In this document: positions 20,015-28,565 of the stretch, one piece after another
Layout: every line of letters begins with the position of its first letter
How positions within the stretch are numbered: position 1 is the first letter of the stretch
Assembly: GCA_943325005.2 (NCBI GenBank)
Contig: CALPNT020000005.1
Coordinates: 1 to 40,075 of the forward strand
Source: Bifidobacterium breve
Lineage (GTDB): Bacteria; Cyanobacteriota; Cyanobacteriia; PCC-6307; Cyanobiaceae
Length of the DNA: 40,075 nucleotides
Direction of reading: 5' to 3'
Made by a program: the position numbers and the translations under genes
The notes under the pieces: generated by a model
Seen by the model: the letters and a program-made list of their open reading frames with translations, nothing else
Told to the model about the DNA's origin: nothing
Databases searched by the model: none

Positions 20015-21886
20015 GTGGTGAAGGCCAACTCTGCCCAGCTGAGAGCGTCCGTTGGGATCAATCCCTGGGCGATCCCCGGTTTCCGGCTCACTGGCTTCGG
20101 TCTGACCGGCTTCCGGTTGACGGGCTGCAGAGGCTTGTCGGCTGGATGGCGCTCGTTAAGAACTTTCGTGCTGGTTGCAGCGCTGGTTGCTCTTGCGGTG
20201 GCGATCACCCCGGACCCGTTCGCTGCGGCCTCGGCGGCAGCGTCAGTTCCGTCGACTGGCATGCCAGCCCCAGTGCAGCCGAAGGGACTGCCGGCCCCCG
20301 ATCCAGCGACTGCAGCCTTGCAGCCGGAGGCGCCGGTGCCGGCGTGGGTGAGCCTGGAAGGCAGGCCGGTGATCGAGATCCGTTCTGCCGTCGGTGCCCA
20401 GACTCCGGCGGGGGTGGCCAGGCGGGCTTCCGACGATCTGCGGGCCCTGGCGGACAGCCCGATCGCCCCTGAGCAGTTGCAGGTGCGCGAGCTGCCGCCT
20501 TACACCATGATCGGCCTGGTGGGAGACGACGGCCGTTTCCATCCCCGTCTGGCCCTTGATGATCGGGCCGCGGCGGCCTTCGGACTCTCCCGCAGCGAGC
20601 TCGCTGTGCAGTACCGCGATCAGTTGCGTGGGGCGATTCGTCAGTACCGCAGCAGCCATACGCCGCTCAGCTGGCTGCGGGGCACGGCCCTGGCTTTGCT
20701 GGTGCTGGCCATCTATCTCCTCTGGATCCGCGGCCAGAGCTGGCTCAATCTGCAGTTGGCCGCCAGGATTAATCGCCTCGCCCGCCAGGGCGGTCTGGGT
20801 CTGAGGTTGGGCGGTAGCCAGGTGCTCGACTCCCAGCAGGGGCAGGAAGCCCTGCAGCTGCTGCGCCGGCTGGGGCATTGGAGCCTGCTGCTGCTGATCA
20901 GCTATCTGCTGGTTCCCCTGCTGCTCGGTTTGTTTCCGCCCACCCAGGTGATCGCTGAGGGATTGCGTGCGCACCTGCTGCAGGTGTTGCAAAGGTTGCT
21001 GAATGGCCTGTTCGCCGCGGTTCCCAGCCTGCTGACGATTGCCTTGATCCTGGCGCTCACCCGTCTGGCGATGCAGGCCTGCGGGGCCTGGTTCCTGGCG
21101 ATCGAGCGGGGCCGGCTGCAGTTTCCGGGATTTTATCCGGAGTGGGCGAAGCCCACGGGCCGGCTGGTGTCAGCGGCGATCCTGATGGCGGGCCTGGTGA
21201 TTGCCTATCCCTATGTGCCCGGCTCCGGCAGCAAGGTGTTTCAGGGTGCCGGGCTGTTCGTGGGGGTGCTGGCGGCCCTGGGATCCAGTGCTGTGGCCAC
21301 CAATGTGATCAGTGGCTTGATGTTGATTTATACCCGTGCCTTTCAGGAAGGGGATCGGGTGGAGATCAACGGCGTGGTGGGGATGGTCCAGGATCGCGAC
21401 CTGCTGGTGACCCGCATCCAGACCCCTCGCGATGAGCTGGTGAGCATCCCCAATGCCACGGTGATCACCTCTTCGATCATCAATTTCAGCTTCTCGCGCC
21501 GGGAGATCCAGCGGCCGGTGGCGGTCGCCACCACGGTCACCATCGGCTACGACGTGCCCTGGCGGCAGGTGCAGGCGCTGCTGCTGCAGGCGGCCCGCAG
21601 CACGGACGGGATCGTCTCCGATCCGGAGCCTCTGGTGCTGCAGACCGCGCTCAACGATTTCCACATCAGTTATGAACTCAACGCCCATGTGCGGGAGGTG
21701 GATCGCTATCGCGAGACCCTCTCGGCCTTGTTGGCAGCGATTCAGGACAGTTTTGCGGCAGCTGATGTCGAGATCATGTCGCCTGGCTACCACGCCATCC
21801 GCGACGGCAACGCCCGCACCGTGCCACCACCCCCTCCTGATCCGACCCCCTCAGCTGTGCCGCGGAAGGCTGGATCCACTCCTTAG
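20015..21886 (+). CDS. MscS-family mechanosensitive ion channel; exact start uncertain
   Basis: 'ALGSSAVATNVISGLMLIYTRAFQEGDRVEINGVVGMVQDRDLLVTRIQTPRDELVSIPNATV' is the MscS beta-domain signature. Confidence 0.9.
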   Translation: MVKANSAQLRASVGINPWAIPGFRLTGFGLTGFRLTGCRGLSAGWRSLRTFVLVAALVALAVAITPDPFAAASAAASVPSTGMPAPVQPKGLPAPDPATAALQPEAPVPAWVSLEGRPVIEIRSAVGAQTPAGVARRASDDLRALADSPIAPEQLQVRELPPYTMIGLVGDDGRFHPRLALDDRAAAAFGLSRSELAVQYRDQLRGAIRQYRSSHTPLSWLRGTALALLVLAIYLLWIRGQSWLNLQLAARINRLARQGGLGLRLGGSQVLDSQQGQEALQLLRRLGHWSLLLLISYLLVPLLLGLFPPTQVIAEGLRAHLLQVLQRLLNGLFAAVPSLLTIALILALTRLAMQACGAWFLAIERGRLQFPGFYPEWAKPTGRLVSAAILMAGLVIAYPYVPGSGSKVFQGAGLFVGVLAALGSSAVATNVISGLMLIYTRAFQEGDRVEINGVVGMVQDRDLLVTRIQTPRDELVSIPNATVITSSIINFSFSRREIQRPVAVATTVTIGYDVPWRQVQALLLQAARSTDGIVSDPEPLVLQTALNDFHISYELNAHVREVDRYRETLSALLAAIQDSFAAADVEIMSPGYHAIRDGNARTVPPPPPDPTPSAVPRKAGSTP

Positions 21887-22809
21887 GTGAGCAGGCTGAG
21901 GCGGCCCCGATCGCCGTCGAGGCGCGCCCGCACGCCAAGGGGCAGGGCGGCATTGCCCACGTGGTGGCCGATCGGCAGCTGGGCCACCACCGGCACCCCG
22001 AGATCGAGGCTGCGTTCGCGCAGCACCTGGTCGAGGTTGAAGCGGCGTTCCGGTGGCTCGCCGGCACGGGCATCGGCGGTGTCCCAGCCCTCGAAACTGC
22101 CGAAGCCGAGGCCGGCCAGCTGTTGCAGGGCGCCGCAGAGGCGCCATTGGGTGAGCATGCGCTCGATCCGATAAGGGGGCTCGCCCACGTCCTCGAGGAT
22201 CAGGATGGCGCCTTTGAGTCGTGGCAGGTGGGGGGTACCCAGCAGATGGGTGGCCACGGTGAGATTGGCCACCAGCAGCGGCCCTTCGGCGCAGCCGCTG
22301 TGCCAGCCGATCCCCTCGAGATCGGCCACCGGTGCACCGAACAGCAACTCCTGCAGCCGTTCCTGGCTCCATGCCGGTTCGGCGGCCAGGGTGGTGAGCA
22401 TCGGTCCATGCACGCCGCCGCCAAGCCCTTGGCAGACCCGGTCGAACAGCAGGGAGGTGACGTCGGAGAAGCCCAGCAGCCAGCCAGAGGGTTGCTGCAG
22501 TGGATATTCCAGCAAGCGGGCCGCTCCCCAGCCGCCACGCACGCAGGCCAGCAGCGCCGCCTGGGGTTCGCCGGCTGGGCCAGGCGCGATCAGATCGGCC
22601 AGCCGTGCCTGATCGCGGCCGGCCAGGTAACCCCAGCGGCGCTCGCCATAGGCGAGGGGGTCGCCGATCACCTCCAGCCCCCAGCCCGCCAGGATCGCCA
22701 AGCCTGCCTGCAGGCGAGCGGTTTCCTCGAGCGCTGAGCTGGCGGCCACCAACCGCACCCGATCGCCGCGGCGCAGGGGGGGCGGCTGGGGAGTGAAAGG
22801 GGCGGCCAT
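21883..22809 (-). CDS. S66 family LD-carboxypeptidase
   Basis: 'LRRGDRVRLVAASSALEE', 'ALLACVRGGWGAARLLEYP', 'LLGFSDVTSLL', 'AILILEDVGEPPYRIERMLTQW'. Confidence 0.9.
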   Translation of the reverse strand: MAAPFTPQPPPLRRGDRVRLVAASSALEETARLQAGLAILAGWGLEVIGDPLAYGERRWGYLAGRDQARLADLIAPGPAGEPQAALLACVRGGWGAARLLEYPLQQPSGWLLGFSDVTSLLFDRVCQGLGGGVHGPMLTTLAAEPAWSQERLQELLFGAPVADLEGIGWHSGCAEGPLLVANLTVATHLLGTPHLPRLKGAILILEDVGEPPYRIERMLTQWRLCGALQQLAGLGFGSFEGWDTADARAGEPPERRFNLDQVLRERSLDLGVPVVAQLPIGHHVGNAALPLGVRARLDGDRGRLSLLT

Positions 22810-23717
22810 CAGAGCTGGGGCAGGATCAGAGCCAGCAGCAGCAGGCCGCCAAGTTTCACCTGGTTGCTGAAGTGGTGGCCGTAGGCGCTGCGGGGCAGCT
22901 CTGGGCGCTGCAACTGGTGGGCTTCGCGCAGCATGCCGGCGCTGGCCAGGGCCCAGGGCAGCCAGAACAGCGCCCCACCGATCCCCTGGAGCTGGGCCGC
23001 CAGCGCCAGGGCCGTGGCGGTGAGGCCGTAACAGAGGGCGACAGCTTGGGGTGCCCTTGGGCCCAGGCTGAGGGCACTGCTGCGCACGCCCACCACCCGG
23101 TCGTCATCCCGGTCGGCCATCGCATAAACGGTGTCGAAGCCGAAGGTCCAGGTGAGGGTGGCCAGCCAGGTGAGGGCCAGGGGCCAGCCCTGCAGCGTGC
23201 CGCTGGCGGCGGCCCAGGGAATCAGCACGGCGAAGCCCCAGCAGAGGGCCAGCACCAGCTGGGGGTAGCCGAACCAGCGCTTGGCTGAGGGATAGAGCAA
23301 GACCGGCGGCAGGGCCGCCAGGGCCAGCAGCAGGCAGAGTTTTTTGGAGGCGGCGGGCAGGGCCAGCACCACCAGCAGCGCGGCGAGCAGGCAGAGCACC
23401 AGCAGAATCACGGCGGTGCTGACGCCCAGGCGGCCAGCGGCCAGGGGGCGATGGCGGGTGCGTTCCACCAGCGGGTCGATGCGCCGGTCCCAGAGGTCGT
23501 TGGCGATGCAGCCCGCCGCACTCACGGCCAGCCCGCCCAGCACCATCCAGCCCACCAACGGCGGCGGCGGCGGCGCCAGGGGCTGGAGCCACAACGCCCA
23601 ACCGGCGGGAATCAGCAGGATCAGCCGCCCGCTCGGCTTGTGCCAGCGCACCAGCTCCAGCGAAGCCCGCAGGTCGGCGCCGAGGGAGCCGGCGGTCTGG
23701 GGCCTGGCTTCCGTCAT
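22809..23717 (-). CDS. UbiA-family 4-hydroxybenzoate polyprenyltransferase (plastoquinone pathway type)
   Basis: From MTEARPQTAGSLGADLRASLELVRWHKPSGRLILLIPAGWALW; 'AAGCIANDLWDRRIDPLVERTRHRPLAAG', 'DTVYAMADRDDDRVVGVRS'. Confidence 0.92.
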   Translation of the reverse strand: MTEARPQTAGSLGADLRASLELVRWHKPSGRLILLIPAGWALWLQPLAPPPPPLVGWMVLGGLAVSAAGCIANDLWDRRIDPLVERTRHRPLAAGRLGVSTAVILLVLCLLAALLVVLALPAASKKLCLLLALAALPPVLLYPSAKRWFGYPQLVLALCWGFAVLIPWAAASGTLQGWPLALTWLATLTWTFGFDTVYAMADRDDDRVVGVRSSALSLGPRAPQAVALCYGLTATALALAAQLQGIGGALFWLPWALASAGMLREAHQLQRPELPRSAYGHHFSNQVKLGGLLLLALILPQL

Positions 23718-23915
23718 CGGCTCGGGGGCAATGAATCCAGGGTAGGAGTGAGCCTGGATCACGCCGTCGTCAGCCGGTTGGGGCGTCGAAGCCTCCTCGT
23801 GCTGGGGTGGCAGCGGCTCCGGGCAGCCTGGATTTCCGCTCACACGGTTCGGCGCTCGGCCCGAGAGCACTTTCAATGGCAAAGTGACGCCGCCTCCGGC
23901 CGCCGGTCCTGCCCC

Positions 23916-25634
23916 ATGGTCCAGTCCTCCGCCGTGGTCAGGCCTGTGGCTGAACGTCGGGTGGCGGCGATTGATATCGGCACCAACTCGATCCATCTGC
24001 TGATCGCCGCGATCGATCCGGCGTTGCACAGTTTCAGTGTGGTGCTGGCTGAAAAGTCCACCACGCGGCTCGGTGAGCGGGATCCAGACACGGGCGATCT
24101 CAGTGCTGATGCGATTGAACGGGCCTTCCGCACCCTGCGCCATTGCCGTGATCTGGCCGCTAGCCATGGCGTCGAGCAGATCGTGACGGCGGCCACCAGT
24201 GCGGTGCGGGAGGCGCCCAATGGTCGCGATTTTCTGCTGGCGCTGCAGGAGCAGCTTGACCTGGACGTGGATCTGGTGAGTGGTCCGGAGGAAGCCCGCC
24301 TGATCTACCTCGGTGTGGTGTCGGGGATGGCCTTCGGCGAGACGCCCCACTGGATCCTTGACATCGGCGGCGGCTCCACCGAACTGGTGCTCGCCGACGG
24401 ACGGGATGCCCGCGCCCTGACCAGCACCCGCATCGGCGCCGTGCGGCTGCAGCGGGAGTTTTGCCAGCAGGATCCGCTCAGCGAGCCGCGACGCACCTTT
24501 CTGCAGGCCTACATCCAGGGGGCCCTTGATCCGGCCGTGGCCCAGGTGAAGCGGGCGCTGAAGAGCGGCGAATGCCCGGTGATGGTGGGGACCAGTGGCA
24601 CGGCGATGGCCCTGGCGGCTCTGGCGGCGGCCGAGGATCCCAAGCCGCCGCTCAAGCTGGGTGGCTATCGCCTCAGTCGGGAGCGGATCGATCAGTTGGT
24701 GGAACGGCTGCTGCTGCTGACGCCCGAGCAGCGCCGGGCCCTGGCGCCGATCAATGATCGCCGCGCCGAAATCATCGTGCCGGGCTCGTTGATCCTGCAG
24801 ACGGCGATGACGATGCTGGGGGCCAAGGAGTTGGTGGTGTGTGAGCGGGCGCTGCGCGAGGGGCTGATCGTGGACTGGATGCTGCGCAACGATCTGCTCG
24901 GCGATCGCTTTGCCTTCCAGAGCACAATCCGGGAGCGCACGGTGTTGCATCTGGCGCGCAATTACGGCGTTGATGCGGGGCGGGCGGATCGGGTGGCGAG
25001 CCATGCCCTGAGCCTCTACGACCAGACCTACGGCCTGCTGCACCACGATGAGGGGGAGGGGCGGCTGCTGCTCTGGGCGGCCGCCCAGCTGCACACCTGC
25101 GGCAAGCACATCAACATCGCCGCTTATCACAAACACACCTGGTATCTAATCCGGCATGGGGAGTTGCTGGGCTACTCCGAAACCGAACATCTGATGGTGG
25201 CGGCGATGGCTCGCTATCACCGCCGCGGCTTACCGAAGAAACGGCATGAGTCCTGGCAGCTGATCGAAGGTCGGCAGGAGCGGCGCACGGTGGCCAGCCT
25301 TTCGCTGGTGCTGCGCCTGGCCGCCGCCCTCGATCGCCGACCGGAGGGTGTGATCGCCGCGCTCCAGGTCCATCCCGAAGGGCCGCGCAGCAACCCCAGT
25401 GGTTTCAGGGTGAGCCTGCAGCCACTGCCCAGCAGTGAGGTGCAGGCCAGCGGCGAGGCGCCGGCAGCGGCGGATCTGAGCCTCGAATACTGGAGCCTGC
25501 AGGCCTGCACCGATGTGGTCAAGGAGGCCACCGGGCTGCAGATGCGGCTGCCGGCCAGTCCTGCCGCGGGGATGATGCCGATCGGCTCGGGCCTGACCCA
25601 GCCCGGATCCGCGGCTGCGGCTGTGGCCGGCTGA
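23916..25634 (+). CDS. ppx: exopolyphosphatase, Ppx/GppA family
   Basis: From MVQSSAVVRPVAERRVAAIDIGTNSIHLLIA; 'TAATSAVREAPNG', 'WILDIGGGSTELVLADG', 'MVGTSGTAMALAAL', C-terminal HD-like region. Confidence 0.94.
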   Translation: MVQSSAVVRPVAERRVAAIDIGTNSIHLLIAAIDPALHSFSVVLAEKSTTRLGERDPDTGDLSADAIERAFRTLRHCRDLAASHGVEQIVTAATSAVREAPNGRDFLLALQEQLDLDVDLVSGPEEARLIYLGVVSGMAFGETPHWILDIGGGSTELVLADGRDARALTSTRIGAVRLQREFCQQDPLSEPRRTFLQAYIQGALDPAVAQVKRALKSGECPVMVGTSGTAMALAALAAAEDPKPPLKLGGYRLSRERIDQLVERLLLLTPEQRRALAPINDRRAEIIVPGSLILQTAMTMLGAKELVVCERALREGLIVDWMLRNDLLGDRFAFQSTIRERTVLHLARNYGVDAGRADRVASHALSLYDQTYGLLHHDEGEGRLLLWAAAQLHTCGKHINIAAYHKHTWYLIRHGELLGYSETEHLMVAAMARYHRRGLPKKRHESWQLIEGRQERRTVASLSLVLRLAAALDRRPEGVIAALQVHPEGPRSNPSGFRVSLQPLPSSEVQASGEAPAAADLSLEYWSLQACTDVVKEATGLQMRLPASPAAGMMPIGSGLTQPGSAAAAVAG

Positions 25635-25962
25635 AGCGGGCGGGGATTCGCGGGCTTGCTTGTGCTGCTGGTTTTCCAGCCGGTGCCTCTGGCTTCCCAG
25701 CCGGTGCCTTCGCTGTTTTGTGGAGGCGACGTCAAGCTCAGCCGAGGCTGCCGCCCAGCAACCGGATTGATGGCACTTCAGTTGATCTGAGGACTGCCGA
25801 CCTGAATCAATTTGGTTGTCTTGTCGAAGTATCTTGGCAAGCTTCGGTTTGGATGGGCCGTTTAGATTCCAGTCTAAAAATGTGCTCGAATGGCTCAATC
25901 CGTTCATGCAGGTCTAGGTTTGCCATCGCCCAGACGCGTTTCTGGCGAAGCCCATCTGTAGG

Positions 25963-25988
25963 TGTAATCACAGTCAAGTGTGATTACA
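25963..25988. repeat. perfect 10-bp inverted repeat with 6-nt loop
   Basis: TGTAATCACA-GTCAAG-TGTGATTACA, about 20 nt beyond the tRNA-Val 3' end; no T tract either side. Confidence 0.8.
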
Positions 25989-26008
25989 GTAAAAACCCAA
26001 AATCAAGA

Positions 26009-26080
<72 letters not shown>

Positions 26081-26191
26081 AAGTGCAGCCACCAGGATCT
26101 GGTCCGTGACTCCTGCGGCAGCATAGATCACGGCTGGGGCGGATCCGTTCCGCTGCGGACCCCTCGGGGGTGGGGGCGTTGATCCTTCAGC

Positions 26192-27685
26192 ATGGAGTCT
26201 TGTCAGCCGCTGCCGGTGTCCGAGTCCGCCGCCATCCCATCCGCCGATATCCCTGTAGCTGAAACCGATGTGCTGATCATCGGCGGCGGGGTGTGTGGCA
26301 CCGCCCTGCTGTTTGAACTGGCCCGCTACACCGATCTCGGCCACCTCACCCTGGTGGAGCGCTACGACCAGTTGGCCCAGGTCAACTCCCGTGCCACCAA
26401 CAACAGTCAGACGATCCACTGCGGCGACATCGAGACCAACTACAGCCTCGAGAAGGCGCGCTCGGTGAAGCACACCGCCGAGATGATCGGTCGCTACGCC
26501 GAGTTGCTGGCGCCCGAGCAGGCCAGTCGCTGTGTGTTCCGCACCCCCAAGCTGGTGCTGGCAGTGGGGGAGCGGGAATGTGCTTTCCTGCGCCAGCGCT
26601 TTGCCAGCTTCTCGCCCCATTTCCCGGCGATGGAGTTGCTGGAGAAAGCGCAGATCGCCGAGTGGGAGCCCGCCGTGGCCCTGGTGGATGGGGTGTTGCG
26701 TCCCGAGGAGATCGTGGCGATCGGTATCCGCCATTCGCCCACAGCGGTGGATTACGAGGCCCTGGCCGAGTCGTTTGTGCAGCAGGCGCGCCTGGCCTTG
26801 GCCGACAGCGGCCGCCAGCTGGATCTGCAGCTGGGCACCGAGGCCGAGCGGCTCGTGCCGGAGGCCGATGCCATTCGGGTGGAGCTGCGGGGCCCCACCG
26901 GACGCCGCACGCTGCGGGCCCGTCATGTGGTGGTCAACGCCGGCGCCCACAGCCTGTTGCTGGCCCAGCGGCTGGGTTTCGGTTTGGAGTACTCCTGCCT
27001 GCCGGTGGCGGGCAGTTTTTACTTCACGCCGGATCTGCTGCGCGGCAAGGTCTACACCGTGCAGAACGACAAGCTGCCCTTTGCCGCGATCCATGGCGAT
27101 CCGGATGTGCGGGCCCCCGGCAAGACCCGCTTCGGCCCCACGGCGCTGCTGTTGCCGTTGCTGGAGCGTTACCGGCCGGCCTCGTTCTGGCAGTTCCTGC
27201 AGGTGCTGCGACTGGATTGGGCCGTGCTTGCCGTGTTCTGGCAGCTGTTCAGCGTGGCCGATATCCGGAGCTACATCGTGCGCAACCTGCTGTTCGAGCT
27301 GCCCTGGCTGGGCCGCCGTCTGTTCCTGGCCGATGCCCGCAAGATTGTGCCCGGCATGAAGCTGGAGGATCTGCGCTTTGCCAAGGGCTATGGCGGCGTG
27401 CGGCCCCAGCTGATCGACAAGCGCAACCGTCGCCTGATGCTCGGTGAGGTGAGTATCCCGGCGATCCCCAGGCTGATTTTCAACGTCACTCCCTCCCCCG
27501 GCGGTACCTGCTGCCTGGGCAATGCCGAACGGGATCTGGAGGTGATTGCGGCCCAGCTGGATTGCTGGGTGGATCGCCAGCGGCTGGCCCGGGAGTTGCA
27601 CGGTGAGTCGGTGGAGGTGTTGGCGGCGGAGAGCCGTTCGCCAGGCACCGATGGCCCGCTCGATCGGCGCAGCGAAGCTGCTTAA
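26192..27685 (+). CDS. mqo: malate:quinone oxidoreductase
   Basis: 'DVLIIGGGVCGTALLFELARY', 'NNSQTIHCGDIETNY', 'PVAGSFYFTPDLLRGKVYTVQNDKLPFAAIHGDPDV', 'GKTRFGPTALLLP'. Confidence 0.9.
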   Translation: MESCQPLPVSESAAIPSADIPVAETDVLIIGGGVCGTALLFELARYTDLGHLTLVERYDQLAQVNSRATNNSQTIHCGDIETNYSLEKARSVKHTAEMIGRYAELLAPEQASRCVFRTPKLVLAVGERECAFLRQRFASFSPHFPAMELLEKAQIAEWEPAVALVDGVLRPEEIVAIGIRHSPTAVDYEALAESFVQQARLALADSGRQLDLQLGTEAERLVPEADAIRVELRGPTGRRTLRARHVVVNAGAHSLLLAQRLGFGLEYSCLPVAGSFYFTPDLLRGKVYTVQNDKLPFAAIHGDPDVRAPGKTRFGPTALLLPLLERYRPASFWQFLQVLRLDWAVLAVFWQLFSVADIRSYIVRNLLFELPWLGRRLFLADARKIVPGMKLEDLRFAKGYGGVRPQLIDKRNRRLMLGEVSIPAIPRLIFNVTPSPGGTCCLGNAERDLEVIAAQLDCWVDRQRLARELHGESVEVLAAESRSPGTDGPLDRRSEAA

Positions 27686-27687
27686 CG

Positions 27688-27915
27688 TTCGGGGGTGGTG
27701 CGCTGCAGGCGATCAACCGGGTGGTCGGTTTCGCGTTGGTCGGTCGCGTCGGTGAACGTGGACTGCTGGGCCTGGAGCGCTCCATTCCCCTGCTGGGCAG
27801 CGTTCTCGGCGGTGGTATCGACGATGAGATCACCCGCCGCCTGGGTGCGTTCGCCTCCGCGGCCCTGGCTGGCGGGGGGACCGGATTCAGCCGCCCGAGC
27901 CACGACCAGCCGTGA
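27688..27915 (+). pseudogene. possible C-terminal remnant of an EcsC-family protein
   Basis: Frame reads FGGGALQAINRVVGFALVGRVGERGLLGLERSIPLLGSVLGGGIDDEITRRLGAFASAALAG...; resembles the EcsC-family C-terminus ('VP(V/L)xGxxxGGxxxxxxTxxxG'). The track's first start in this frame is GTG 27721. Confidence 0.4.
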
Positions 27916-27922
27916 GCAGGCG

Positions 27923-28546
27923 GTGGAGCTGATCGATGTCGAGCTGATCGACGTGAGAATCATCGAGGGACCTCCCTTTTGCGCTCTTTCCTTGAATCTT
28001 CATCGGCTCGATCCTGCTGATCCCGAAGCGCTCGCCGACTACGAACGGGCCTTTTACGCCGCCTTCGTTCGCGCCAAGGCCAATCTGCTGGCGCGGCGCC
28101 TCTGGCACTGGGATGACAGTGCCGGCCGTCTTCGCACCCGCATTCCCTATGCGGATCAGGTTGTTTTTCTCCTGTGTGATCCAGTGGATGCTGGCCTCGG
28201 CGCGGTGGACACCGCCATTGCCCTGAACTGCCGGCTCGCTGAGCATCAGAGCGCGATCCTCGGCTTTGAGCCGCCGCCGCCGCTGGAGGGTCATTGCGAG
28301 ATTCTGGCCTTGTTCTCGCGGCGTGACGCCGATCTCTCCGGCCTGCGTAACTTCATGCGCACGGCGGCCCAGCAGGCCCTGGCGCTGGGCCTGAAAACCG
28401 CCGATGCCACCTGCACCGATCGCTTGCTGCCCGTTTACCGCCACATCGGTGGCCAGCCCCTCGACACCTCCACCATCGACGGCGAGCGCCGCACCCGCCT
28501 GCGCTTCAAGCTCGAGACCATGGCCCAGCTCGAGCGGCTCACCTAA
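27923..28546 (+). CDS. conserved hypothetical protein; start uncertain
   Basis: Well-structured sequence from about VELIDVELIDVRIIEGPPFCALSLNLHRLDPADPEALADYERAFYAAF to the stop; residues before about 27923 read like a non-coding extension. Confidence 0.7.
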   Translation: MELIDVELIDVRIIEGPPFCALSLNLHRLDPADPEALADYERAFYAAFVRAKANLLARRLWHWDDSAGRLRTRIPYADQVVFLLCDPVDAGLGAVDTAIALNCRLAEHQSAILGFEPPPPLEGHCEILALFSRRDADLSGLRNFMRTAAQQALALGLKTADATCTDRLLPVYRHIGGQPLDTSTIDGERRTRLRFKLETMAQLERLT

Positions 28547-28565
28547 GGGTCAGGATGGAGGGCCG

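Noticed and set aside
23718-25136. N-terminal ~470-aa extension of the UbiA ORF
   Set aside because: Antisense to ppx; homology to UbiA begins at the Met at 23717.
25963-25988. CRP/NtcA-type site
   Set aside because: Arrangement is TCACA-N6-TGTGA (reverse of CRP's TGTGA-N6-TCACA) and GTA/TAC are not at N8 spacing, so neither consensus fits.
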